Part shown: in pieces, positions 29,384 through 40,441 of the stretch | Position numbering within the stretch: position 1 is the first letter of the stretch | Layout of the letters: each line of letters opens with the position of its first letter | Assembly (NCBI RefSeq): GCF_000304475.1 | Contig: NC_018944.1 | Location: 861,517-925,516 of the forward strand | DNA from: Kazachstania africana CBS 2517 | Taxonomy: Eukaryota > Ascomycota > Saccharomycetes > Saccharomycetales > Saccharomycetaceae | Direction: 5' to 3' | DNA: 64,000 nucleotides | Notes under the pieces: model-generated | Told to the model about the DNA's origin: nothing | Databases searched by the model: none | The model's input: only the letters and a program-made list of their open reading frames with translations | Program-made: the position numbers and the translations under genes

Positions 29384-32300
29384 ATGTCTAATGAATTGTT
29401 TGCAAGTTTGCGAGCAAAGAATACTAAAGAATTTCTTATCCCACCTAGGAGGGCTGGATCCCCTCGTATTGCCAATACAACTAATACCCATAGTATTTCT
29501 CTAAGTTCTGGTAACTTAGTAGTGGGTTCTCCAAAGAACTTACAAATTCTGAACAACACACTAAAAATTCAAAGAACGAAGAATAGCCATCTTAATTCAT
29601 CAAGAGCGAAACAGTACAATTCTAGCACAATTAAAATCGAAGATTCTTCACATGACGCTTTTCCTCAACTTGATGACGTTGGCGATAACACTGGTAGTAA
29701 TCATAATAATGACGAACTAGAAAATACAATACATAACAAGACAAAATGCCATCAACTCGAATTGAGCTATCACGAGGCAAAACTCTCAAATGAGATGGTA
29801 GCTTTAAACTTAGATGACATTTCTGATATTGAAGAAGGAGATTTATGTGAATTAAAAGTCTATAACAAGCATTCTAGTAAAGACCATGCTAAAATGAAAA
29901 TATATTTTATTGCAAAAGATTACACTGGAGAATTGAAGACACGCTCTCAAAAGAACAAGTCCAATATTTCAATATCATTTGGGCAGCTACAATCTCTGCT
30001 AGATCTGCCGCCTATGTCAAAATTAGTGATAAAAAAGAAAAGTAAAGACAAAGTTGAGGCAGATTTAGTCGAAATTAACGTAAAAGATTGCTCCCTTAAT
30101 AGAGGTGATATGTGGTGGATATCTTCGCAATTGGTTGATTCTTGTCTCTTTTCAGGACAAAAACTGGTATTTCTAGATTCTATAAGGGGGACAGTTAAGG
30201 GAATATACAGAGATGGTAAGAAGGTTCTAGCTGGGTACGTTGGAGAAAAAACACGAGTAGTGTTCAGATCCGAATCCGCAAGGTTGATATTTCTCATTCA
30301 AATAACTGAAGAAATGTGGAATTTTGAGGAGACAGGTGAGCAAATGTTTCAAAAAATGATCAATTCTTTCTTCCCAAAGATTTTCAAGAAGTGGAAAACT
30401 ATAGATACGCATCATACAATTACAGTTGCGTTTGCCATATCGATGGATTTTTCTGATTACCAGTTCAAAGATTTAAAACCAGGAGAAAAATTGAAGAATC
30501 CTAAAGATCACTTTCGTATTGTTGTGGACCAAGTAAATATAATTGATTGGGTTAAGATAATGGATGCACTTCGAAAAGAGTTTTCTAATCTAAGAAGCGA
30601 TTTACTGAACATAAAAACAGACAAAGGTTTTAGTGTCATTCAAGGTAGATTTGCTCCCGTCATAAAGTCTAATATTCTAGAACTGGTGAATTTCGCTACT
30701 ACCATTCTTGCTGACCCATTTAGGCAAGTTGATCTTCGTCATACTACAACTCACGTTATGATTGTTACAGCTGGCTCAGGTTTATATGATGTTGATTACA
30801 ATCTATTAAATTCAACTGGAAGAAAATTGCTATCTCTAGAAATGACTATGGATCTTATATGTCTATCACGTGCCCCGCTACATGTTGTTCCGTTATTTAG
30901 GTACCAAGATTATGAGCTAAACCTACATCACTGCATTCCTAACTGGCTGAGCATATTTTTCTGGAATGACTCTACAAAAGAGAGCGATCAGTGGCATCCA
31001 AGATGTAAAGTGTACAACCTGCAAATGATGGGTCTTACAGATAACGAGATAATGGAGCAAGCAGAATTATCCACTTTAAATATAAAACCCATAGATAGGT
31101 CTGTAACAAATTTGATTAAGGATTTTGACCAGGCTGTCTTTACGCATCCTGGAAACCAAAGAATTCCTTCTCTAGATACAGATGAAAGAACAAAAGTAGC
31201 AGCCCAAAGGAGTATGAATGACGAGCATAAGCTTGCTAGAAAAAAGTCAAACTTATTATGGGACGCTCCCAAGTACTCAGAACCTGTGGTTGAAGTCGCT
31301 CAAAAATTTGAAGCAGTTGCAGATATATATAGTCACAACAAAATTGAAGAACTTTCTAATAAGCATACGCAGAAGCATAGGACCCCTAATATAACTGAGC
31401 CAAAATTTCATGGTTCTCTTGCGTTGGACTCTCTAAAAGGACTAACTAAGAAAAATTCTATGAAAGATTTTACGAGACGCATGCTCAGTAGGATCGCTCC
31501 TAGTAGGGCTTCAAGCAATTCCATGAAATATGAAAATGATACCATATTATCCCAAATAGATAGTGCAAATTCTCCAAGAAAAATAGCACCTCAACCTATA
31601 GGTACGAGTGGCGCGTCTCATGAAGTGATTGAAGGGGTAGCGAAATTGAGCAAAAATGAGACTAACAGTCAACAACAACAACAACAACAACAACAACATC
31701 ATCATCATCATCACGAAAACAACGACGTTCTAACATTAATCCAAGATAACAGTTCGCTACATCCCTCTTTTAGTACTGAATCATCCAAAAAGTCAACTTG
31801 GTACTCAAGGCGCCCGTTTGCCCAAGAGGCACTCAAGTTCAAGATAAATGAGCATGTCTATGTTACAAATGAAAAATGGGTAGAAATAAAAAATCCATCA
31901 GTACCGGTGAGTATAGAAATGGCTGATCAACTACTGCCAATAAGGTGGAAAGATGTTTGGCCCCGTTATGTTGCCAAAAAATATAGTAAGTGGCGTTCAT
32001 TCACTACTCCAGCGGAGTTACCCATCACATTGTCAGTGTTCCCCTCAAAAGAAGATTTTGAGGAAAATTTCATATTCAGAAATCATTCTGTTACCCTAAA
32101 TATAGAACAGGAAGCTTATAATCTGTCCAACGAGGATCTTTTGAGAAATATGATATACATGAGGCTGGTAACTGGATTCCAACTTTGCGTCGGAAAACAA
32201 GTAGACAGAATTGAACAATCAAAAGAACACATTTCTGGAGATGTTTCAGTTGCCAAATATATTGAACGAAGAAGCTGGAATACGTTGAAGATATATATGA

Positions 32301-34075
32301 TGATCGACTCAGAAATCCATCGGATATCCTGTGAACAAAACGGAGTAATTGATGTGCAGAGGTATTTGAGAAAAGAGGATACAAATCCATTCAGTCAAGT
32401 CTCGAAATATACCCCATTAATCAGGACGCGGTACGAAACAACCTACAGGCCTTCAAAAATCGATCCTATTCATACCAATAGGGACTCACTAAACTGGAAC
32501 CAGATAGATCAAGTACTTGCAGGTTATGGAGATTATCTTATGGAGAAAAATTGGCATGGCTTCCGCTCAAAGTTTGTTGTACTCCCCTCTGAAATACCCC
32601 CTAGTACGCATTCACTGGTTATCAATGGTAAAAATGAAACGTTGACACCGGAAGAGCTTAGGGTGGAAGGTTTACGCAGATTAATAAGTTCCATTACTAA
32701 ATCCAGACTCAAAACAGAGGAAGAGAGAAAGCGTAAGTCAAAAAATGAGGAAATTCAACCTGAAGTAACCTTCTATACTGGCCCTTTCTTCAAATTCATA
32801 AATGAAAGACAAAAGTCGTTAGAAGAAGCTGTCTCGAATTTTAAGGATCCTATATTCATATCTGATAAAGGAGAACTAGAAAAAAACATGGAAATATCTA
32901 AGTTAGCACATAGCATGCAATATGGTGAAAACAACCTAGCTTTAGTGACAAGAAAGTGGCATTGGAAAAAGTATGAAAATTGTTTTATCGGATCTGAAAT
33001 GGTTTCTTGGCTTGTCAGTAACGTTAAAGATGTGGACACGAGAGATGACGCAATTACCTTTGGACAAGACTTAATGAATAAGGGTTTATTTTCACATGCA
33101 CTTAACAATCATAGTTTTCTAGACGGCCATTATTTTTATCAAATATCTCCAGAATATATTGTAAATTCTAGACAACTAAAGAAAATTAATACCGATAAGA
33201 CGGATTTATCAGACCATAGCCCTTCCCTAAAGAAAGTTTCATCAGAGAGCGTTTCTGAACCAAGTTCACCTTTAGTTTTGAGTAAGTCCAACACTTCATA
33301 CGTAGATCAGGAACAAGGAACAGAGCCTAAAAAAAGGAAAGTTGTTTTAAGTAACTCTGTTTTAGTTGATGTTGACCCAAATAGAAGGTCTTACAAACTA
33401 GAAACATGTACTGTACACTATGATAGAGTCCATAACCCCGAACATTGCTTTCATATAAGGTTAGAATGGCTGACAACGACACCCAAACTTATTGACGATT
33501 TGATTGCTAATTGGTCGAGAGTTTGTGAAAGGTACGGCTTGAACCTGGTTGAAATGCCTTGGGAAGAACTTTGCTCTATTCCTTCGACCGACCCATTCCA
33601 TTCTTTTGTTGAAATTCCCCTTGCCATAGATCCATGGACAGATCCTGAATTCAATGATTATGAAATCACACGTACAAGTAAATTTTATTTCCATATCTAT
33701 CTTCTGAAAAAATCTGGCTTCATATTGGACAACAGAGCTTCGAAAATTTTACAGGAAGGCAAGATTGATATCGATATCACATATTCTTGGGGAAAACCTG
33801 AATTCAAATACGCACAATATATTCATAACAGTGGGGCATACATGGCAGAAATCAGAGAAAACGGAGGCCTCTTCTTGGCACCTAATAACATGCATATTTC
33901 CAGAACAACCACAGGGAGTATTAGCAAATTTCGTTCGAGTCGAAAAATACCGGTAGATAGTCAAAAAATTATGCTGCAATTCAAAACAACATGCTCTAGC
34001 TACCAGCAGTTACGTGAAATATTTCTGGAATGCAAGAAGAATTGGGCCCTTACTAACGGAATAGATGAAGTTTGA
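29384..34075 (+). CDS. IML1: SEACIT/GATOR1 subunit Iml1 (DEPDC5 homologue)
   Basis: The product is 1,563 residues, against 1,584 for S. cerevisiae Iml1 (YJR138W). It has the conserved N-terminal Iml1 domain (about 150-450), a middle SABA-like region with DLRHTTTHVMIVTAGSGLYDVD, and a disordered linker containing Q9 followed by H6 (763-777). The DEP domain lies at about 1185-1258 (KYENCFIGSEMVSWLV), followed by the C-terminal domain. With Npr2 and Npr3 it forms the GAP for Gtr1 at the vacuole, which turns off TORC1 when amino acids or sulfur run low. It lies next to MET5 as in S. cerevisiae. Confidence 0.95.
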   Translation: MSNELFASLRAKNTKEFLIPPRRAGSPRIANTTNTHSISLSSGNLVVGSPKNLQILNNTLKIQRTKNSHLNSSRAKQYNSSTIKIEDSSHDAFPQLDDVGDNTGSNHNNDELENTIHNKTKCHQLELSYHEAKLSNEMVALNLDDISDIEEGDLCELKVYNKHSSKDHAKMKIYFIAKDYTGELKTRSQKNKSNISISFGQLQSLLDLPPMSKLVIKKKSKDKVEADLVEINVKDCSLNRGDMWWISSQLVDSCLFSGQKLVFLDSIRGTVKGIYRDGKKVLAGYVGEKTRVVFRSESARLIFLIQITEEMWNFEETGEQMFQKMINSFFPKIFKKWKTIDTHHTITVAFAISMDFSDYQFKDLKPGEKLKNPKDHFRIVVDQVNIIDWVKIMDALRKEFSNLRSDLLNIKTDKGFSVIQGRFAPVIKSNILELVNFATTILADPFRQVDLRHTTTHVMIVTAGSGLYDVDYNLLNSTGRKLLSLEMTMDLICLSRAPLHVVPLFRYQDYELNLHHCIPNWLSIFFWNDSTKESDQWHPRCKVYNLQMMGLTDNEIMEQAELSTLNIKPIDRSVTNLIKDFDQAVFTHPGNQRIPSLDTDERTKVAAQRSMNDEHKLARKKSNLLWDAPKYSEPVVEVAQKFEAVADIYSHNKIEELSNKHTQKHRTPNITEPKFHGSLALDSLKGLTKKNSMKDFTRRMLSRIAPSRASSNSMKYENDTILSQIDSANSPRKIAPQPIGTSGASHEVIEGVAKLSKNETNSQQQQQQQQQHHHHHHENNDVLTLIQDNSSLHPSFSTESSKKSTWYSRRPFAQEALKFKINEHVYVTNEKWVEIKNPSVPVSIEMADQLLPIRWKDVWPRYVAKKYSKWRSFTTPAELPITLSVFPSKEDFEENFIFRNHSVTLNIEQEAYNLSNEDLLRNMIYMRLVTGFQLCVGKQVDRIEQSKEHISGDVSVAKYIERRSWNTLKIYMMIDSEIHRISCEQNGVIDVQRYLRKEDTNPFSQVSKYTPLIRTRYETTYRPSKIDPIHTNRDSLNWNQIDQVLAGYGDYLMEKNWHGFRSKFVVLPSEIPPSTHSLVINGKNETLTPEELRVEGLRRLISSITKSRLKTEEERKRKSKNEEIQPEVTFYTGPFFKFINERQKSLEEAVSNFKDPIFISDKGELEKNMEISKLAHSMQYGENNLALVTRKWHWKKYENCFIGSEMVSWLVSNVKDVDTRDDAITFGQDLMNKGLFSHALNNHSFLDGHYFYQISPEYIVNSRQLKKINTDKTDLSDHSPSLKKVSSESVSEPSSPLVLSKSNTSYVDQEQGTEPKKRKVVLSNSVLVDVDPNRRSYKLETCTVHYDRVHNPEHCFHIRLEWLTTTPKLIDDLIANWSRVCERYGLNLVEMPWEELCSIPSTDPFHSFVEIPLAIDPWTDPEFNDYEITRTSKFYFHIYLLKKSGFILDNRASKILQEGKIDIDITYSWGKPEFKYAQYIHNSGAYMAEIRENGGLFLAPNNMHISRTTTGSISKFRSSRKIPVDSQKIMLQFKTTCSSYQQLREIFLECKKNWALTNGIDEV
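31670..31714 (+). repeat. CAA/CAT microsatellite in IML1 coding for Gln9-His6
   Basis: Nine CAA codons (31670-31696) are followed by six CAT/CAC codons (31697-31714) within the disordered linker of IML1. The array is pure and likely to vary in length. Confidence 0.85.
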
Positions 34076-34170
34076 GAGGGAGTATTTTATCATCAATTTA
34101 ATATAAAAGTCTAAATAATTTTATCTAAGACAACATCAATAATGTATACCATGCATCATTAATATGTAAT

Positions 34171-37100
34171 TTATTGAACCTTTTCTAGTAGTGCTTTAAT
34201 CCTATCGAAAGCTTCCTTTTTGCTGACACGCTTCCTCGCTGCTCCTATCTTTGGAGATGCACTAATTGGTGTGGAGGCTCGTGTGTCAGAATCTTGTTTG
34301 TGAATTGTTACATTAGGAGAAGTGTTGGAATCTTCAGAAGGAACTATTAAATTTTCGGTCTTTGTGTTGCTTTCTGTCTTTGGTAGATAGAAATACTTGA
34401 AGTACATGGAAAGGCACACAGAATCAAATGTTATACCGTTATTACTTTTCTTTAATTGATATGCCAACTTAAGACCTTCTATATGTTCTTCAGCGTAATC
34501 TGAACTGACAAAATCTTTCTCCAATTGTTCACTTGATGTAAGAAACAACTGGTAATTTAAAGATGGCAACAATTTTTCAATATACCTTTCATCAATGCCC
34601 ATCTTTTGAGTTGCACACTGTATATAGCTTCTGATTGCGTAGTCAGTGGCTTCGTTGATTGAGGCCATTCCAGAACCAAACCTTCGTATTTTTTTGAGAG
34701 TCAATGCAATTGAATTAAAATCTAACTTTGCAACAAGTAGTGATATGTAAAATACGACGTATTCGCATGCATAGACAAAGTGTTTACCGGGCCTTTCAAA
34801 CTCTGGCTTCCATATATTTACGAGGTTTCTAGAGCTCTTCAGAGAAACTATATTATTCATTTCTTCCAAGGCGCCATCCACATCATCCAAGTGTTTAAAC
34901 TTAATAGATGCTATACGAAACTGAGGTCTATGATGCCATTTCTTTTTATCAATGGATAATAAGTACCTCATAAGTTCTATAATTTTAAGATAAAATCTTT
35001 TCTTCATTTCGGCATTTACAATACCTTTCTCCTCAAGGTTGGAAAAGTCCTGACTACTAAACAACCTATCTTTAACAATAAACGTCATCGCACTCCCTAC
35101 TTCAATTGCCTCATCTCTGACCAACTTGTAACACATATTAACAAGGGCATAATGTGGTTCAATTACAGTGTCCTTGGATGCAGAATTATCTAATACCTCA
35201 GAACAGGCCTCCAGCATATGTGATATGGCATTTGGAAAGTGGTCCGCTTTGTTAATTTTGAATAGCATTTTCCCTACATAATACTGACATTTCCAAGATG
35301 AAGTGTCTTCGAGAGTTTTAGGAGATATATCAACTTGTAGGGAATTCGCTTTAGCAAAAGAAAGAAGAATCGACTGTTCGATATTGAAATCCAACATTGT
35401 AATAGCTTCTTTTGGATGTTCTTGCACCACCTCACGGTCAACAGACAAAGTTAAAATAGAAGGCGCTCTCTTCCAAAAGAAGCACATTTTATCCATCGGC
35501 TTATGATAGCCCATAATCAGTTGATAGCCCAATGCCTCTAAAACTCCCTTAAATATAATTTTATCATCATTAGATCTTCCCTCTTTCATATAGAACAGAC
35601 TTACCGACATAAGGTAACATAATATCGCCTTTCTCTGTGTTAGCGCCATCGCACTTTTCTTTTCTGGAACATTCAGTTTATCAGCTGTCCATATCAAATC
35701 ATCTTCAACAATGTATGAGAAGCATCTCCCTAACATATACCAGCTTTCAAACCTATCAGTTTTATATAGAATGTCAAACTTAAGTGTTTTTAACACAGAG
35801 TCCAGTTCAGATGGTCTGACTTGCATTGATTTTTTCCGTGCCTTGTACAAATTCAGTGATTGTATACTTGATAAGAAAAATATACCGGCATCTGCTCCCT
35901 CTTGTAGATCATCATTCGGCATTAATAGATTCAGAGTAACCTCACCACAAAAAGACTTTCGAAAAAGTTCTGTCGACAAAGGCTGCTTCAAGTAATTCTG
36001 AAACAAAAACTGGTTCCTCAATACGATGTGATTAGTAGTTTGGCTGATATCTCCCAAGGTGTCAATTATATCATCCATTACTGGCTTTAGAGAAGTTTTT
36101 CCACTTGATGACAACATCGGGTTGGTATTGTTGTACAATAGGTGCATTAGATAGATGCCCAATGGCAACGAGTTATTTCTATCCATCACTGAAGGCTTTG
36201 TAGAGTGCTGCTCAGGGGTGTAATTGTCTCCTACAATCAGGTAATGGTATCTGCACCAGAGAACCTGTTTTAATTGAAGATATGATACTTGATCGACATA
36301 CTGACACAATAACTCTTCTGAAAGAATGAGAAAATGGCCATCAGAAGCACCACAACAATTAAAACTTCCTAAAAACTTATGGAAACAATCGATTAACCCG
36401 ATAACCATGGACTTTTGCTCACTTTGAGACTTTCTTTTATAGGTAAGGTTAATACAGAACAACAGTAAGGTTATAAGTTCAGAGATCTGGTCTTTAATTC
36501 TTGCTGACGATTTAGTAACTCTTTGAAAAAAAGACTTCACCGAACCATCAGCGTTAGTTAAACTTTCAAAATAAAATATTGGGTAGAAAAGGAAAAATAC
36601 ACGTAAAACCAACTTTATATGGCTTTGCTCAATCATGGCATTGCCAATATCCCAATTATGCAATTTTAATATAGATAATAGTTTTGAGGTAATCTGTCCT
36701 AAATATGATAAGATATTTAACAATGTGAAATGCCTCTTTTGTGAGATCTGTCCTTCATAATCGGAAGAAAACAATTCAAGGGTTAAAAATTCTAATATGT
36801 GAAAGAAAACCCTTGAAGCAGATTTTAAATCATCAAAAGTCACATAGCACTCATATAGAAGGCTCCATAACTGTATTTTGAGTAACAATGGGGATCTTGA
36901 AATAAATTGTAATAACTCTTTATCTTCATTATTAACAAGTGCTTCCTTCCGTAGACTTGCTAAGAGAACATCTTCAAGAAATGATATCTGCTGTATATTA
37001 TTAGGCGTATCCACATTTTCAGATACTCCATCCGAAATACCATCTATCAAAGCTATTTTTTTTATCATTTTTATTTTTCTTAGCTGAGAACGTACTGCCT

Positions 37101-39078
37101 CCATATTTAAGCATGGAATGTGTTGATAATTGGGATATTTTATATTGATTGGGATTTCTAGCCCTTCCAACTGCTCTACCACATTATTTAACAACTTTAT
37201 CATTGCATCGTCAGCAGTTTCCCTGGTGAATTGCAAAATGCAATATTCCATCCATTGGAAACATAGGCGGAAGAAGTGGTCATTCTCTGACAACATATTC
37301 TCTAATAAGAACTGCCATTTGACTATATTTTTCTCTAATTTATTCTTTTGAGTTTTAAGGTCAGTAATTTTGTTTCCTTGAAACTTTTTAGACGCTATAT
37401 CCTCAGTCAAGTCGCTGAGCATGTCTACCAAAACTTCGAAAATGGAGAGCGCCATATAGCTATAAGTTGTTGAATTGCTGGCAATAAACTCGAAAAGACT
37501 ATCTTCTATACTGAGTACGAGCCATACGACAGTTTTATAAAGTTCGGAAGACCATTTGTAGTCAGCTACTGGTCTTTTTCCAGATTCTTGGTTCAGTAAG
37601 AATGATAAAAATAACAATCTTACCTCATGAAAATGCGGTGTTTTCTCATTAATATCGGAGACAAATGACTCTAAGTTTGTTAAAGGTAATTGAGATTGTA
37701 ACGTGAGTACGTCTCTTTTCCCCTCCAAAACATTAGATTTCAAAAGAGAATTTAGTTGAATTGCTTCGGTGCCCTCTTTCAATCTTCTCGAGCCGGAACT
37801 ACTTGTTTTCTGATTAAAAATATCTGAATGCCAGTTACTCCAGTTCTTTAGACAATCGTACAAATCCTTGTAGAAAAGAAAGTCTTTATCTGACTCAACG
37901 GCTTCCAACGATAAATTCTCCAGTTCTACAGGAAGTTCTAAATCGAGGTTCGACAGGAGGTCTTTCAACCGATTCACAAAATCGACATGTTTATCTAATA
38001 TTGTCCCATCTATAGGTTTCTCTTTAATTCGTTTACTACTTCGCTGAGAATGTCGAAGTGGCTCTATATCATCAGTATTCCTCTTCAAGTTTTTTGATTC
38101 TTCCGGAGAGGATTCGTGTACTACTTTCTCTATAGGGTTTTCAGCTTCCTCTACTGCATCAATGACTTGCTCCAGGTCTCCATTATCGGTTGAAGTACTA
38201 ATAGGTATATTCTTGAAAATAAACTTCAACCCTTCAACAGGTTCTTCTGTTTCAGCGTAGGGATCAGAGCTTTTATTGAAAAGAGATGAAAATTTCACTG
38301 GAACTAGAAATTCTTTCAATGAATTTGCCAATGCTTCCCAGGATTTCTCATTTAATGTAATTTCATGAACGTCCAAGTTCCGCATCAACATCTCATCTTC
38401 AGTTTTCATCTTTTGAATCTTTAGAAGTACTGAATTCAAATCTTTCTCTTGGAAAGCAGGAATTGTATTTTCTTTCAATAAGGATAATTCTGTAGTAGCG
38501 TGTAAATCATCAAGTAAATGCCGATATTGATATATAACGTATTCCATTTGAGGTAAAATACTTCTCTTCTTGCGGCCTAGCATGGTTAAATGGTTATCTC
38601 TGTTAGATAATTCATATTCTAAAATCAGTCTTTTCAGTTTCTGGGACCTGAAACTGCTAAATATTTGTACCAATAAATCTGTCACTGAAGAATCTGCATC
38701 ACTATGTTGCAATGATTCAGTTAAGTTCTCAACAACTTTCAATATAATATTAACTATCTCATCTGATTCCAGCGAGTCATTCTTTTCCATCAAATATGCG
38801 TAATAATACATTCCTCGATTACGATACCCCAAGTAACGAAGACGGTTCAATGTTGGAGATGAGTATTTATACAGTCCCCATCTATCTGGCTTCATGATAT
38901 CCATATCAAAGAGCTCATTGAAACAAATGTCAGATTTATCGAATTTCTTACTGTTCAAAGAAACCAATGCTTCTTGAAATATTCTAAACCCCTCTTCAAC
39001 TTGCAATTCTCTCGAGTGCTCCTCTGCCTCCACTTGCTCTTCCTGCGGCGAAATGTTTATTGCATTGAAAGTGGACAT
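34171..39078 (-). CDS. HIR3: HIR histone chaperone complex subunit Hir3
   Basis: The product is 1,635 residues, against 1,648 for S. cerevisiae Hir3 (YJR140C), the homologue of human CABIN1. The N-terminus starts MSTFNAINISPQEEQVEAEE and leads into TPR-like helices (about 20-100, LRYLGYRNRGMYYYAYL). Helical repeats make up most of the rest, with acidic and basic disordered segments near 290-345 and a basic C-terminus. Hir3 is the scaffold of Hir1-Hir2-Hpc2, which deposits H3-H4 outside S phase and represses histone genes. It shares a 162-bp divergent promoter with IPA1. Confidence 0.93.
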   Translation of the reverse strand: MSTFNAINISPQEEQVEAEEHSRELQVEEGFRIFQEALVSLNSKKFDKSDICFNELFDMDIMKPDRWGLYKYSSPTLNRLRYLGYRNRGMYYYAYLMEKNDSLESDEIVNIILKVVENLTESLQHSDADSSVTDLLVQIFSSFRSQKLKRLILEYELSNRDNHLTMLGRKKRSILPQMEYVIYQYRHLLDDLHATTELSLLKENTIPAFQEKDLNSVLLKIQKMKTEDEMLMRNLDVHEITLNEKSWEALANSLKEFLVPVKFSSLFNKSSDPYAETEEPVEGLKFIFKNIPISTSTDNGDLEQVIDAVEEAENPIEKVVHESSPEESKNLKRNTDDIEPLRHSQRSSKRIKEKPIDGTILDKHVDFVNRLKDLLSNLDLELPVELENLSLEAVESDKDFLFYKDLYDCLKNWSNWHSDIFNQKTSSSGSRRLKEGTEAIQLNSLLKSNVLEGKRDVLTLQSQLPLTNLESFVSDINEKTPHFHEVRLLFLSFLLNQESGKRPVADYKWSSELYKTVVWLVLSIEDSLFEFIASNSTTYSYMALSIFEVLVDMLSDLTEDIASKKFQGNKITDLKTQKNKLEKNIVKWQFLLENMLSENDHFFRLCFQWMEYCILQFTRETADDAMIKLLNNVVEQLEGLEIPINIKYPNYQHIPCLNMEAVRSQLRKIKMIKKIALIDGISDGVSENVDTPNNIQQISFLEDVLLASLRKEALVNNEDKELLQFISRSPLLLKIQLWSLLYECYVTFDDLKSASRVFFHILEFLTLELFSSDYEGQISQKRHFTLLNILSYLGQITSKLLSILKLHNWDIGNAMIEQSHIKLVLRVFFLFYPIFYFESLTNADGSVKSFFQRVTKSSARIKDQISELITLLLFCINLTYKRKSQSEQKSMVIGLIDCFHKFLGSFNCCGASDGHFLILSEELLCQYVDQVSYLQLKQVLWCRYHYLIVGDNYTPEQHSTKPSVMDRNNSLPLGIYLMHLLYNNTNPMLSSSGKTSLKPVMDDIIDTLGDISQTTNHIVLRNQFLFQNYLKQPLSTELFRKSFCGEVTLNLLMPNDDLQEGADAGIFFLSSIQSLNLYKARKKSMQVRPSELDSVLKTLKFDILYKTDRFESWYMLGRCFSYIVEDDLIWTADKLNVPEKKSAMALTQRKAILCYLMSVSLFYMKEGRSNDDKIIFKGVLEALGYQLIMGYHKPMDKMCFFWKRAPSILTLSVDREVVQEHPKEAITMLDFNIEQSILLSFAKANSLQVDISPKTLEDTSSWKCQYYVGKMLFKINKADHFPNAISHMLEACSEVLDNSASKDTVIEPHYALVNMCYKLVRDEAIEVGSAMTFIVKDRLFSSQDFSNLEEKGIVNAEMKKRFYLKIIELMRYLLSIDKKKWHHRPQFRIASIKFKHLDDVDGALEEMNNIVSLKSSRNLVNIWKPEFERPGKHFVYACEYVVFYISLLVAKLDFNSIALTLKKIRRFGSGMASINEATDYAIRSYIQCATQKMGIDERYIEKLLPSLNYQLFLTSSEQLEKDFVSSDYAEEHIEGLKLAYQLKKSNNGITFDSVCLSMYFKYFYLPKTESNTKTENLIVPSEDSNTSPNVTIHKQDSDTRASTPISASPKIGAARKRVSKKEAFDRIKALLEKVQ

Positions 39079-39240
39079 TTGGACATATATATCTGTCTAT
39101 ATTTCTTGTAATTTCAATAAAGATCAGAAATGGTTTTTTATTTATCCAATAAGAAAAATGATTCTCAATTTGATATTTGATTATTAGTGCAAGCATACTT
39201 TCCAATAAGACAGCTAAGACGTAAAAGGACGGAACGGCCA

Positions 39241-40320
39241 ATGAAGTATTTGTGTGAGTATTTACCAAGAATTGGGATCATATCAGTTGTGCTGGAAGGA
39301 GTCTACAGCGTCAAGGTAGAAAGCGTAGCGGAAAGAGAATTAACGTTGCAAGTAGTCGATGAGGGAACAGAAGATGCTCATATGACAAAGATAGAGCTTC
39401 CTGATAAGGCAATTTACAATGAAAGTGTCTCTCAGTTCAAAAAAGGGAGCCAAGCTGAGTTTGTGCTTCGACTAAACGCTAAAGCGGCTGACTACACAGA
39501 CAAATACGATGCATTAATTGCTTCATCAGTAGAAAAATGGTCCAAAAAAGATTTGTTACAATACTCTGGGTTCTCTTTGAGATGTAAAAAGTGTAAGCAC
39601 CCAGTTATTGACAACTCTAACTGCAAGAAACTGAATGAAATGCCCTCAGAATTCTGGATGGAATTTATGGACTATTGGCATTGCCACAAACCTACAATCA
39701 ACGACGATAAAGGGAATGGTGTTCTCCTGGGGAAATATAATTCATTAGCCCCGTTAAAATATGAAATATTGGTAGGTGGATCGTACTTCTTAGGTGTAGC
39801 TGAAACATTCCAAGATAGAGTTGAATATGATTCGGATAATCTAGTTTGTGCAACATGCCACAACAATTTGGGGCAAGTAACCTTTGAAAAACTGCTCAGG
39901 CTTCATAAATGGGAATTATTGCTGGAAACCAGTGATACTTCCGAAAGTTTCGCTCCATCCAATGATATTTTACTATCTCTGCTTAATCAAGTAAGCGGAA
40001 CATCGGGACGCCATGTTCTTCTACGATGTAAGGACGTACAGCTTTTGGTCTGGACCTTTGCCATTGACGTCGGGGCTACGCTGACGGATGGTAAGGTCCT
40101 AATCAATGCAATGAAATTGTTGTATACGGATGATGATGACGAGATCGAAATCGTGCGGAGGCGTCAGAACATTGACGAAATACAGACACTCCCCGTTCCA
40201 TTTTACTCGTTTATGAATGAATTAAGGTCTTCCACTGAACTGCTGCCATCCATCTGCAGACGAATGAACTTCTGGGAAGTGGGCTATCTACAGCTAAGTT
40301 CAGGAATTGAATTCCTGTGA
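39241..40320 (+). CDS. IPA1: mRNA 3'-end processing factor Ipa1 (UBE3D/HECT_2 family)
   Basis: The product is 359 residues from the ATG at 39241; the frame runs upstream only to a GTG at 39187. It matches S. cerevisiae Ipa1 (YJR141W, 347 residues), an essential protein needed for cleavage and polyadenylation and a member of the UBE3D E2-binding family. The metal-binding type pairs CKKC (about 114-117) and CATC (about 203-206) are visible. The N-terminus EYLPRIGIISVVLEG follows the family. It lies between HIR3 and the Nudix gene as in S. cerevisiae. Confidence 0.9.
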   Translation: MKYLCEYLPRIGIISVVLEGVYSVKVESVAERELTLQVVDEGTEDAHMTKIELPDKAIYNESVSQFKKGSQAEFVLRLNAKAADYTDKYDALIASSVEKWSKKDLLQYSGFSLRCKKCKHPVIDNSNCKKLNEMPSEFWMEFMDYWHCHKPTINDDKGNGVLLGKYNSLAPLKYEILVGGSYFLGVAETFQDRVEYDSDNLVCATCHNNLGQVTFEKLLRLHKWELLLETSDTSESFAPSNDILLSLLNQVSGTSGRHVLLRCKDVQLLVWTFAIDVGATLTDGKVLINAMKLLYTDDDDEIEIVRRRQNIDEIQTLPVPFYSFMNELRSSTELLPSICRRMNFWEVGYLQLSSGIEFL

Positions 40321-40441
40321 CTTTTTCTTCAATTTCAATATGGCACCGGAGACTCTCCGAGATGTCCTCGATGAAATTTCAGGTACCTGGAAAGAAAATT
40401 GATAAAATTAGATCTTATTTCTGAACGCTGCTGCGTGTAAG

